Source: Verrucomicrobiota bacterium (GTDB taxonomy: Bacteria; Verrucomicrobiota; Verrucomicrobiia; Chthoniobacterales; UBA10450). From it: a stretch of DNA of 8,659 nt. A program made the position numbers and the translations under genes. The stretch's first letter is position 1, and each line of letters begins with the position of its first letter. The stretch is taken from contig QHOR01000081.1 of NCBI GenBank assembly GCA_003219395.1, positions 1 to 8,659 of the forward strand, in the 5' to 3' direction. The notes beneath the pieces were generated by a model, which made no database searches, was not told the origin of the DNA, and saw nothing but the letters and a program-made list of their open reading frames with translations. Positions 1 through 8,202 of the stretch are shown piece by piece.

Positions 1-2109
<2,109 letters not shown>

Positions 2110-2110
2110 G

Positions 2111-2890
2111 ATGGGCGGTCTGCTCCATAAACTGCGGCATCCGCGGCGTTGTTATGTTGTCTGCACAATTCCACGGTCTGGCAGCAATTTGTTAACTGAT
2201 GGATTGCGCGACACACGCCGCGCCGGCATGCCGAAACAGTTTTTTCTGCCGAAGGACGAATCGCGCTATGCCGCAGAGCTCGGGCTCAACGCAGTGGCCG
2301 ATTATGCCGCGTACGTGCGCGGCATCGTGAACGGCAAAAGAACGCACAACGAGGTCTTCGGTTTCAAACTAATGAGCTGGTACTTGGACGTTTTTTTGGC
2401 GCGTCTGCGAGAGGCACATGCTTTTGGAAACTCGTCTACGAGCGATCTGGACCTGCTGCGAACGGCTTTCCCGCGTCTTCTCTTTGTCCGCATCGTGCGC
2501 TGCCATAAATTGCGGCAGGCCTTGTCTACGGCTCGTGCATTGCAGACAGGACTTTGGAAAGTGCAGAAGGGCAAAACGACCTTGCGAGAACCGGAGTTCG
2601 ATCCGGATTTGATCGAGCAATCGCTCCACGAAGCTGAACGGCAGGAGAAAATCTGGGATGAATTCTTTCGACGGAGCGGAATCAAACCCTTTCAGGTTGA
2701 GTATGAAAAACTCTGCCAGGATTATGAGGCGACGATCCGCGCAGTGTTGAGGTTTTTGAAAATCAAACTTCCGGCCGGTGTGCCCGTTGGTCCACCTGTG
2801 ACGACGCGGCAGGCCGATAAGATTTCGCAAATGTGGGAAGAGCAATTCCTCGCGGAGCGCCCTTCTGCATATTCTCCAGCTTCTCACTAA
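2111..2890 (+). CDS. Stf0-family sulfotransferase
   Basis: Probable PAPS-dependent sulfotransferase of the Stf0 family (the family of mycobacterial trehalose 2-sulfotransferase), 259 residues, a usual length. The 5'-phosphosulfate-binding loop is CTIPRSGSNLL at residues 18-28. A VFGFKLM segment (82-88) and a QALSTARALQTGLW segment (136-149) match the family's middle region and the 3'-phosphate-binding helix. No signal peptide or membrane segment is seen, so it is probably cytosolic. The start follows the gyrB stop by one base and the stop lies eight bases before the gyrA start, so it is probably co-transcribed with both. Two positions look atypical. The family's E-P-x-E-F-F acceptor motif reads MPKQFF here (40-45). 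The usual R-x-D before the QA-S helix reads RCHK (130-133). The acceptor is therefore unknown; trehalose should not be assumed. A diverged, non-catalytic homologue is possible. Confidence 0.85.
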   Translation: MGGLLHKLRHPRRCYVVCTIPRSGSNLLTDGLRDTRRAGMPKQFFLPKDESRYAAELGLNAVADYAAYVRGIVNGKRTHNEVFGFKLMSWYLDVFLARLREAHAFGNSSTSDLDLLRTAFPRLLFVRIVRCHKLRQALSTARALQTGLWKVQKGKTTLREPEFDPDLIEQSLHEAERQEKIWDEFFRRSGIKPFQVEYEKLCQDYEATIRAVLRFLKIKLPAGVPVGPPVTTRQADKISQMWEEQFLAERPSAYSPASH

Positions 2891-2898
2891 AGAAAATC

Positions 2899-5496
2899 AT
2901 GCTGAACCCGAACGAAAAAATAGAGCCGGTAAATGTAGCCGATGAAGTATCGCGCTCCTTTCTCGATTACTCGATGTCCGTCATTATTTCTCGCGCACTA
3001 CCGGACGCGCGCGACGGGCTCAAACCATCGCAGAGAAGAATTCTTTATGCGATGCACGACTTGTCGTTGTTTCCAAACAGGCAGCATCGCAAATGCGCGA
3101 AGATCTGCGGCGACACCAGCGGAAATTACCATCCGCACGGCGAAGCGGTAATTTATCCTACGCTCGTCCACATGGCCCAGCCTTGGGCAATGCGTGAAAC
3201 GCTTGTCAACGGGCAGGGTAACTTCGGCTCCGTCGAAGGCGATCCCCCGGCGGCCATGCGTTACACCGAAGCGCGGATGACTCATCTCGGCGCAGCGCTG
3301 ATGACGGACATGGATAAGGATACCGTGGATTTCGTCCCAAATTATGACGAAACCCGCACCGAACCGACGGTTTTTCCAGCTGCCTTTCCAAATCTGCTCG
3401 TTAACGGCGGAACCGGCATCGCTGTCGGCATGGCGACCAACATTCCACCGCACAATCTCAGCGAAGTCATTGATGGAATCTGTGCCCAAATCGACGACCC
3501 GGAAATCACGCTCGAGGAGCTGATGAAACACGTCAAAGGGCCGGACTTCCCAACCGGATGCGTCATCTGCGGTGTGTCGGGAATCAAACAATATCTCGAG
3601 ACCGGCCGCGGCAGCATGAAGGTGCGGGGCAAAGCGGGCATCGAAGAGCTCAAAGGCGGCAGAGAACAAATCGTCATCACTGAGATTCCATACAACGTCA
3701 ATCGCGCAACCCTCGTCGAACGCATTGCATCCCTGGTAAACGAAAAAGTGTTGACAGACATTAGCGCCGTTCGTGACGAGTCCGACGAAAATACGCGAGT
3801 CGTTATCGAACTGAAGCGCGACGGCAATCCCAAGGTTGTGATCAACAATCTTTACAAACACACTGCGATGGAAAGCTCCTTCGCAGTGATCATGCTGGCC
3901 ATTGATCATGGACGGCCGAAACTCCTTTCACTCAAGGAAGCAAACGCCTGCTATATCGAGCACCGGCGGGAGGTTGTACTTCGTCGCACCCGCTTCGAAT
4001 TGCGTAAAGCGGAGGAGCGCGCCGAAACGCTCGAGGGTTACCTCATTGCGCTCGCTAATCTCGACGAGTTTCTCCGCATCATCCGCGGATCAGCTAGTCG
4101 CGATGAGGCGCGGGTAAAATTGCTGGCCTTCGAGTTCACCAAGCGTCAGGTCGAGCAAATCGGCATATTGATTCGCAGTGAGGCCCGCCTCACCGATGGA
4201 CGCTACGCGTTCAGCGAACATCAGGCTGACGAAATCCTAAATCTTCGGCTGTATCAGCTCACGGGACTGGAGCGAGAAAAAATCGACAAGGAATACAAGG
4301 AACTGCTCGAATCCATCAAAGACCTTCGCGATATCCTGGCTAAAGAGCAGCGTGTCTTCACGATTATCAAAAAAGAGCTCCGGGAGATTCGCGACAAACA
4401 CGGTTCGGCGCGTCTGACGGATATCGTGCCCGATCAGGCAGAGATCAACATGGAAGATCTCATCGCAAACGAGGGTTGCATCATCAGCATTACTCATGCG
4501 GGCTTTATTAAACGCACGGCTGTGAGTGCATTTCGTGCGCAACGGCGGGGAGGAAAGGGCGTCATCGGCATGCAAACGCGCGAAGGCGCTACGGAGGAAG
4601 AGGAAGGCGATTTTGTGCAGCATCTCTTCACCGCGACCACCCACGATTACTTGATGTTTTTCACCGCGACCGGACGCGCTTACGTGGAAAAAGTTTACGA
4701 GATCCCCGAGATGGGCCGCGCTGCCAAGGGACGCTCGATCGCCAATATTCTTGAGCTCAAGCCCGATGAAAAAATCGCCGCGACCATTCGGGTCCAGTCA
4801 AAAAAATTCGGCACCGGACCAAGCGCTGTCGATCAGACCTGGGACGAAAATTTCCACATCGTGTTCGCCACGCAATCCGGCATCGTTAAAAAATCAAATC
4901 TCTCCGATTACGCGAATGTCCGCCGTGGCGGCATCATCGCCATCCAGATCGAGGAAGGGGATCGGCTGATTGATGCGAAGCTAACGAACGGAAATAACGA
5001 GATTGTGCTCATCACCAAGGATGGAATGAGTTTGCGATTTCACGAGGAACAACTGCGCGATCAGGGCCGTAACACAGTCGGCGTTTGGGGAATTCGTCCC
5101 GGGAAAGGCGACCACGTAGTCGGCAGCGCCATTGTTGATCCAGATTCCATGCTGCTGGTCGCGGGCGAAAATGGAATTGGCAAACGAACCTCGTTCGATG
5201 ATTACCGGCGGCAATCACGGGGCGGCAAAGGTATCATTACCATGAAGACCGGTGAGAAAACCGGCGATGTGGTCGGCGCGCTCACGGTCCGCGAGACTGA
5301 TGAAATCATGCTCATCACCAACAAAGGCCAGATGGTACGCACCCGGGTTAAAGAAATTCGCGAAACTGGTCGAAACACGATGGGTGTAAAACTGATGGAT
5401 CTCCGCAACGGCGAAAAGCTTCAGGCCATTGCGCCAGTCGTCAGCCAGGTGCAGGAAGAAGCCCAAACCGAGGAAGCCTCGGCAGAGACATCGTAA
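2899..5496 (+). CDS. gyrA: DNA gyrase subunit A
   Basis: Subunit A of DNA gyrase, which cuts and religates the gate DNA segment and wraps DNA through its C-terminal pinwheel. It has 865 residues, close to the usual 800-890. I chose ATG 2899 because MLNPNEKIEPVNVADEV aligns with normal GyrA N-termini; the open frame extends 22 codons upstream, but only inside the sulfotransferase gene. The site preceding it is weak (AAAGAAAATC). The winged-helix domain holds Arg121-Tyr122 (catalytic tyrosine, in AAMRYTEARMT), matching E. coli numbering. A coiled-coil tower occupies about 350-495. The C-terminal domain has the GyrA box QRRGGKG at 548-554, which marks gyrase rather than ParC, and a second blade motif SRGGKG near 773-778. 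The tail is acidic (EEAQTEEASAETS). Oddity: the positions equivalent to E. coli Ser83 and Asp87 are Ala and Pro. Confidence 0.98.
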   Translation: MLNPNEKIEPVNVADEVSRSFLDYSMSVIISRALPDARDGLKPSQRRILYAMHDLSLFPNRQHRKCAKICGDTSGNYHPHGEAVIYPTLVHMAQPWAMRETLVNGQGNFGSVEGDPPAAMRYTEARMTHLGAALMTDMDKDTVDFVPNYDETRTEPTVFPAAFPNLLVNGGTGIAVGMATNIPPHNLSEVIDGICAQIDDPEITLEELMKHVKGPDFPTGCVICGVSGIKQYLETGRGSMKVRGKAGIEELKGGREQIVITEIPYNVNRATLVERIASLVNEKVLTDISAVRDESDENTRVVIELKRDGNPKVVINNLYKHTAMESSFAVIMLAIDHGRPKLLSLKEANACYIEHRREVVLRRTRFELRKAEERAETLEGYLIALANLDEFLRIIRGSASRDEARVKLLAFEFTKRQVEQIGILIRSEARLTDGRYAFSEHQADEILNLRLYQLTGLEREKIDKEYKELLESIKDLRDILAKEQRVFTIIKKELREIRDKHGSARLTDIVPDQAEINMEDLIANEGCIISITHAGFIKRTAVSAFRAQRRGGKGVIGMQTREGATEEEEGDFVQHLFTATTHDYLMFFTATGRAYVEKVYEIPEMGRAAKGRSIANILELKPDEKIAATIRVQSKKFGTGPSAVDQTWDENFHIVFATQSGIVKKSNLSDYANVRRGGIIAIQIEEGDRLIDAKLTNGNNEIVLITKDGMSLRFHEEQLRDQGRNTVGVWGIRPGKGDHVVGSAIVDPDSMLLVAGENGIGKRTSFDDYRRQSRGGKGIITMKTGEKTGDVVGALTVRETDEIMLITNKGQMVRTRVKEIRETGRNTMGVKLMDLRNGEKLQAIAPVVSQVQEEAQTEEASAETS

Positions 5497-5506
5497 AGCA
5501 GTGTTT

Positions 5507-5584
5507 TGTAAGCACCGGTTCGGCGCAGCACGAATTCGTCCGGTGTGTCGACCTGCGGCTGGTTCGCCTTGCCGGTGTTTTACA
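5507..5584. repeat. Imperfect inverted repeat downstream of gyrA
   Basis: The arms at 5507-5525 and 5565-5584 match at about 15 of 20 aligned positions once one arm is reverse-complemented (shared blocks TGTAA, CACCGG and GGCG). They are separated by about 39 bases. The repeat lies 10 bases after the gyrA stop, between two convergent transcription units. It could form a long imperfect stem and act as a transcription stop, but there is no T-tract and the loop is long, so a canonical intrinsic terminator is not supported. A second weak stem, CGGCC...GGCCG, follows at about 5590-5605. I see no gene in 5497-5651. Confidence 0.35.
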
Positions 5585-5651
5585 GGGTACGGCCCTACTA
5601 GGCCGCGGTTGCATCAGCCAACGCGCGACTTCTAGCTGAAGGTCACACCAA

Positions 5652-5834
5652 TCAGTAGCCGCCACCCATGTGGTGCGTAGTTGTGGTTGTTGTCTGACCG
5701 ACCGGCTGCGGTGGCGCCGTGGTGACAGTTGTCTGCCGCGTTGTGGTACTAGTCGTCTCAGGCTCGCTGGAACAAGAGACTAGCATCAAGGCGAGAACGG
5801 AAAACACCGAACCAAGTATGGTTGCTTTTTTCAT
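5652..5834 (-). CDS. Small threonine-rich putative lipoprotein
   Basis: A 60-residue predicted secreted lipoprotein of unknown function. The N-terminus has the MKK charge cluster, a hydrophobic core (ILGSVFSVLALML) and a lipobox LVSC, with the lipidated Cys at residue 21. The rest is low-complexity: Thr/Ser/Pro/Gln with runs of Thr, then HHMGGGY. I chose the start at 5834 because it places the charged end directly before the hydrophobic core; an in-frame ATG at 5876 would add 14 unhelpful residues. A weak purine-rich site (GAAGAAAC) lies about 11 bases upstream. The gene converges on gyrA. The mature part has no recognisable domain; small lipoproteins with disordered Thr/Pro tails are common in envelope-rich bacteria. 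The signal peptide and lipobox are clear, but the function is not. Confidence 0.7.
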   Translation of the reverse strand: MKKATILGSVFSVLALMLVSCSSEPETTSTTTRQTTVTTAPPQPVGQTTTTTTHHMGGGY

Positions 5835-5963
5835 AGCATGAATTGTTTCTTCAACAAACGATTCGTCGCACGTCACGTCGCCAGACGTATTTACAGCAAG
5901 AATTCTTCCCTCTGCAGAAGAGTAATACCGGAGACGATTTTACAAGATCTGCTTTGGTAAGGT

Positions 5964-6353
5964 TTAACCCGACTCGATTCTAGCGCGCTGCTTCTTTAGG
6001 TCACCGCGTTTCCGTTTCAATTCGAGAATTTTTTTCTTGAGAGCAGCTGGCCTGGGCGATCTTCTTCGCCGCTCTTTTTCGCGCTTCGCGATTTCAGCCA
6101 TTCGCTGTTCTTCTCGAGCACTCTCGATCGCATCGAGCAGTCGTTCGCGCGCCAGTTTGCGATTTACCGCTTGCGAGCGCGAATCCTGCACTGTGACGCT
6201 AATGCCACTCGGCCGGTGACGCAGCGTTACAGCGGTTGCAACTTTGTTTACGTTTTGACCGCCAGGCCCGCTGGATCGCGCAAAGATTTCGTCGAGGTCG
6301 GAATCCCCGATGCCGAGGCGTTCCATTCGCTCGACTAGCGGGTTCTTTGCCAT
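5964..6353 (-). CDS. RF-1 domain peptide chain release factor-like protein
   Basis: A 129-residue protein consisting of a class-I release-factor catalytic domain without the codon-recognition domains. The GGQ motif, which catalyses peptidyl-tRNA hydrolysis in the ribosomal peptidyl-transferase centre, is at residues 31-33 inside [16 protein letters not shown]. It is followed by [19 protein letters not shown], which resembles the RF2 and mitochondrial MTRFR (C12orf65) versions more than ArfB. The C-terminal third is a highly basic helical tail rich in Lys and Arg, like tails that enter the mRNA channel or bind rRNA in ribosome-rescue factors. A likely role is release of peptides from stalled ribosomes. 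The gene starts 15 bases after the stop of the FMN reductase gene, so the two are probably co-transcribed. Assignment to the GGQ family is secure; the exact rescue role is inferred. Confidence 0.88.
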   Translation of the reverse strand: MAKNPLVERMERLGIGDSDLDEIFARSSGPGGQNVNKVATAVTLRHRPSGISVTVQDSRSQAVNRKLARERLLDAIESAREEQRMAEIAKREKERRRRSPRPAALKKKILELKRKRGDLKKQRARIESG

Positions 6354-6363
6354 TACTGCACTA

Positions 6364-6368
6364 CTCCA
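6364..6368 (-). promoter_or_regulatory. Ribosome binding site of the release-factor-like gene
   Basis: On the - strand TGGAG lies 10 bases before ATG 6353, inside the 15-base gap after the reductase stop codon. It supports the MAKNP start and separate initiation within a two-gene operon. Confidence 0.55.
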
Positions 6369-6941
6369 CTATTGCGCCTTAGGTTCTGGAATGTTCTCTC
6401 GTCCGTAGCGAAGGACGCGCGTCATCCAGATCAATTCATTCAGGAATTTGTCGAGCCGTGGCACATAACTTTGATCGAGCAACTTCCCCTGCTCATTGAA
6501 AAGGTTTTGGACGTTTCCAAAGTTCACGTCCCAAAAGATTGTGACCAGGCCAAGCTCACGCATAACCGGCAGGAGAGCCTCAATCGCGCGCGCTCCGCCA
6601 AACGAACCTGCCGAGACACCGCAGATCCCCACGGCTTTGTGAATGTACTCCTCCAGATTCATGTCCAGGGCGTGCTTTAAAAGACCGGGATAACCATGGT
6701 TGTATTCCGGTGTGACGATGATGAGTCCGTCACAACGCTGGATGGTCGCTGAGAATTTTGGGTCTTTCATTTGTTCGCCTGCATCATCCAGTTTCATAGC
6801 AAGCTGGCATACATCGATCAGCTCAGTCTCTAGCTCTGCACGTTTCTTTGCTTGCTCAAAGACGAAACGCGCAGCGTGCTCGCTTCTGCGTCCCCGACGA
6901 GCGGTCCCAAGAAGCACCGGAATAAAAAGCGGACGTTCCAT
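6369..6941 (-). CDS. NADPH-dependent FMN reductase (flavodoxin-like fold)
   Basis: A 190-residue NAD(P)H-dependent flavin/quinone-type reductase of the NADPH-dependent FMN reductase family, probably cytosolic and FMN-bound. The N-terminal strand-loop PVLLGTARRGRRS (residues 8-20) is the flavin phosphate-binding loop. TPEYNHGYPGLLKHALD (77-93) is the family signature contacting the isoalloxazine ring. GVSAGSFGGARA (108-119) is the second flavin-contacting loop. The length is normal and all main motifs are intact. ATG 6941 starts the conserved first strand; the site upstream (CGAGAA) is weak. It is the first gene of a probable operon with the downstream release-factor-like gene. A structured leader lies 68-125 bases upstream. 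The physiological substrate (quinone, azo compound, chromate or free FMN) cannot be told from the sequence. Confidence 0.92.
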   Translation of the reverse strand: MERPLFIPVLLGTARRGRRSEHAARFVFEQAKKRAELETELIDVCQLAMKLDDAGEQMKDPKFSATIQRCDGLIIVTPEYNHGYPGLLKHALDMNLEEYIHKAVGICGVSAGSFGGARAIEALLPVMRELGLVTIFWDVNFGNVQNLFNEQGKLLDQSYVPRLDKFLNELIWMTRVLRYGRENIPEPKAQ

Positions 6942-7008
6942 TTCTCGAAGCTAATTGTTAATTCGCCAATCGTGAATCGTTTTCCTGATAACAATTTAAC
7001 GATTTACA

Positions 7009-7047
7009 TCTCCCGAAGGAGAATTGCCGCTGGCAGGAGTCCAGCGG
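7009..7047 (-). other. Tandem hairpins in the leader of the FMN reductase gene
   Basis: Two adjacent perfect inverted repeats. CCGCTGG/CCAGCGG (7027-7033 and 7041-7047) has a 7-bp stem and 7-base loop. TCTCC/GGAGA (7009-7013 and 7018-7022) has a 5-bp stem whose loop reads TTCG on the - strand, giving the very stable C(UUCG)G tetraloop. That loop argues for RNA transcribed on the - strand, as a 5' leader element or the end of an upstream transcript. A direct repeat of GGGCCG follows at 7051-7056 and 7062-7067. No U-tract follows on the - strand, so it is not a canonical terminator. I do not recognise a known riboswitch class. Confidence 0.5.
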
Positions 7048-7079
7048 TACGGGCCGTTTAAGGGCCGACAAGTTTCTTT

Positions 7080-7412
7080 TTGGCGGTGAGGCCATTCTCA
7101 CACCGATTTTTCAACACATTGGCTAAGCACGATTACGAAATGGCAGAACGATTGAAACACGCGCAATCGCACGGCGCAGTGCTGCGATACGTTGGTACGC
7201 TCGAAGGCAGTCGCGTGAGCGCTGGAATCAGAGAGTTCCCGCACGATCATCCAATCGCCGCTACCAAGGGCAGCGACAACATCATCGCATTTACGACGAA
7301 ACGTCATTCCCGTACCCCTCTCGTTGTTCAGGGCCCCGGGGCGGGCGCGGATGTGACGGCGATGGGCGTTTTCTCCGATATCCTCAAGTTGCTCAATTAC
7401 CTGCCGCACTAG
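7080..7412 (+). pseudogene. C-terminal remnant of homoserine dehydrogenase (ThrA/Hom type)
   Basis: The translation matches only the last ~100 residues of bifunctional aspartokinase/homoserine dehydrogenase or homoserine dehydrogenase. It runs LAKHDYEMAERLKHAQ, then LRYVGTLEGSRVSAGIREF, DNIIAFTTKR, and PLVVQGPGAGADVTAMGVF with SDILKLL to the natural stop. The aspartokinase, NAD-binding and main catalytic parts are absent. Nothing resembling them is found upstream, where the reductase leader and hairpins lie. Homology appears to begin near 7115; the open frame starts at a TTG at 7080 with no clear ribosome site. The surviving part has no internal stop or frameshift and keeps the conserved GPGAGADVTA motif, so the truncation may be recent. 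It cannot be an active enzyme. It is either a deletion or rearrangement remnant, or a join made in assembly. Confidence 0.82.
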
Positions 7413-7635
7413 GATCCGGAACTATTTCTTCACCCCTGTCGAGTTCATCCGCAGAGTAAACCTTGCGGAATAATTCGCGGGTGGCTCGTTCAAGTTCCAG
7501 AAACGCTGTCAGTTTTTCTCCGCTCGTACGACGAAAGGCTTTCTGTCGCCGCGATGCGCTACGACGTGCTAGCCGTTCGCGGGCTAGCAAAACTCTTACA
7601 GAACGTCTAGCATCATTGTGCAATCGTGCTGCCAT
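7393..7635 (-). CDS. Hypothetical small basic protein (doubtful)
   Basis: An 80-residue open frame, not recognised. The N-terminal half is strongly Arg-rich (RRSVRVLLARERLARRSASRR). The C-terminal half looks more like a real protein, with an amphipathic helix (KLTAFLELERATRELFRKVY) and an acidic end. Its 3' end overlaps the end of the thrA remnant by 20 bases, convergently. No clear ribosome site precedes ATG 7635, which lies within another - strand frame. It could be a degraded gene, or the second part of a frameshifted gene together with the frame at 7596-7787. Confidence 0.27.
   Translation of the reverse strand: MAARLHNDARRSVRVLLARERLARRSASRRQKAFRRTSGEKLTAFLELERATRELFRKVYSADELDRGEEIVPDPSAAGN
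7567..7589. repeat. Perfect 8-bp hairpin
   Basis: TGCTAGCC (7567-7574) pairs with GGCTAGCA (7582-7589) around a 7-base loop. No T-tract follows on either strand, so a terminator is not supported. It lies in the gene-poor stretch and inside a doubtful - strand ORF. Confidence 0.35.
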
Positions 7636-7787
7636 CCTTCGTAGTAGCGCATCGCTGCCAAGTCTTTAATCTGCTCGCCTTTTCCCAGCTTACGTCCCAA
7701 GTTAGTCGGGTTCATTGCATCACTGGCCGACCGGAGACCATCGCGTGTAGCCGGAAGAACCTTTCTCAGCGGTCGGCTCATGTTCAT
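7596..7787 (-). CDS. Hypothetical short ORF behind a TTCCGTAGA element (doubtful)
   Basis: A 63-residue open frame starting MNMSRPLRKV and ending CTMMLDVL; I recognise no family. Read on its own strand, TTCCGTAGA ends eight bases before ATG 7787, much as the same element precedes the well-formed ORF at 8203. There is no obvious Shine-Dalgarno sequence (CTCAGC precedes the ATG). It overlaps the next - strand frame (7393-7635) by 40 bases. Kept only because of the shared upstream element; it may well be noise. Confidence 0.2.
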   Translation of the reverse strand: MNMSRPLRKVLPATRDGLRSASDAMNPTNLGRKLGKGEQIKDLAAMRYYEGWQHDCTMMLDVL

Positions 7788-7794
7788 GCTGAGG

Positions 7795-7859
7795 TCTACG
7801 GAAACTGGACGGCAAAGGTCCTAATTGTTTTCGGAACTTCGTTTCGCCACTTCCGTAGA
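7795..7859. repeat. Inverted repeat pair 1 of TCTACGGAA
   Basis: TCTACGGAA at 7795-7803 faces its exact reverse complement TTCCGTAGA at 7851-7859, with 47 bases between. The 9-bp arms could pair as a stem or be two binding half-sites. The same 9-mer occurs again as pair 2 (8065-8189). The left arms of the two pairs also share flanks: AGGT before (with one extra T in pair 2) and GGAAAC then CTGGA or TGGA after, differing by a 2-3 base insertion. This suggests the two pairs are related copies. Confidence 0.6.
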
Positions 7860-7860
7860 A

Positions 7861-8060
7861 TTGGATTGGGGGGATGTGTTTCCTTCCCGCGCGACCGCAC
7901 CCGGCTTGGAGCTTGGCCGCGCGTCAGGAGGCACGTTGACAGTTGTAAGCCCAAATAGGTGCATGTCAGGAAAGTCCAGTAGGTGAGCCCGCGGAGCGTG
8001 ACGTCGCCTCCCAATTCAGGGAACGTCGGATGTGAGATCAGGCGTTACGCTGTTCTCAAA
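7861..8060. other. Stretch with no recognised feature between the two repeat pairs
   Basis: No ORF with a credible start, codon pattern or homology is seen on either strand. There is no tRNA-like fold and no clear promoter. A TTGACA hexamer at 7936-7941 has no good -10 box at 16-18 bases. The flanking bases 7413-7794 likewise hold only the two doubtful - strand frames listed and one hairpin. Confidence 0.4.
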
Positions 8061-8063
8061 AGG

Positions 8064-8190
8064 TTCTACGGAAACAGACTGGAAAAGTTTCCAAAAACCT
8101 ACCGAATACGGAAAAAAGCTGGTTTTGAGCTCTTGTCGATTTCGCGGGGCGAGCTTTTCTCGGCAACTTGGTTCTATAAGTTCCGTAGAA
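8064..8190. repeat. Inverted repeat pair 2 of TTCTACGGAA
   Basis: TTCTACGGAA at 8064-8073 and its exact reverse complement TTCCGTAGAA at 8181-8190 flank 107 bases. The order and orientation are as in pair 1. Within the interval, GGAAAC (8070-8075) has a partner GTTTCC (8087-8092), a possible small hairpin. The right arm lies just before the ribosome site of the 75-residue ORF, so the interval is probably the promoter region of the downstream small-ORF cluster. Confidence 0.6.
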
Positions 8191-8191
8191 C
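8171..8191. promoter_or_regulatory. Palindromic candidate operator over a possible -10 box
   Basis: GTTCTA (8171-8176) and TAGAAC (8186-8191) are exact inverted repeats spaced by 9 bases, a geometry suited to a dimeric DNA-binding protein. The left half overlaps TATAAG (8175-8180), a fair -10 hexamer, though no good -35 box is seen at 16-18 bases. The right half is part of the TTCCGTAGAA repeat. The palindrome abuts the ribosome site at 8192, so a bound repressor would block expression of the downstream cluster. The regulator is unknown. Confidence 0.4.
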
Positions 8192-8200
8192 GAGGTGAGG
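8192..8200 (+). promoter_or_regulatory. Strong ribosome binding site of the 75-residue ORF
   Basis: GAGGTGAGG lies just before ATG 8203; the AGGTG core is 5 bases from the start. It fixes the start and rules out the longer frame beginning at 8032, whose upstream part overlaps the repeats. Confidence 0.7.
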
Positions 8201-8202
8201 AA

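Noticed and set aside
2833..2898. Longer gyrA N-terminus (22 extra codons)
   Set aside because: The extra residues do not resemble GyrA and lie inside the sulfotransferase gene; ATG 2899 gives the standard N-terminus.
2998..3909. 303-codon open frame on the - strand
   Set aside because: It is fully antisense to the strongly conserved gyrA coding sequence, has no family resemblance and reads as a shadow frame.
5497..5651. tRNA or other RNA gene after gyrA
   Set aside because: A GGTTCG trinucleotide context is present, but no cloverleaf with acceptor pairing can be built by eye.
7080..7412. A functional small protein read from TTG 7080
   Set aside because: The matched region is only the C-terminal part of homoserine dehydrogenase, with no ribosome site; a remnant explains it better.
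7936..7964. Sigma-70 promoter from TTGACA
   Set aside because: No acceptable -10 hexamer at 16-18 bases and no convincing gene start follows.
7795..8190. CRISPR array or integron attC sites
   Set aside because: The 9-10 base repeats are too short and unevenly spaced for CRISPR, and no GTTRRRY/RYYYAAC core or integrase was seen for attC.
8032..8202. Longer start for the 75-residue ORF
   Set aside because: The extension runs through the inverted repeats and candidate operator, while ATG 8203 has a strong ribosome site.
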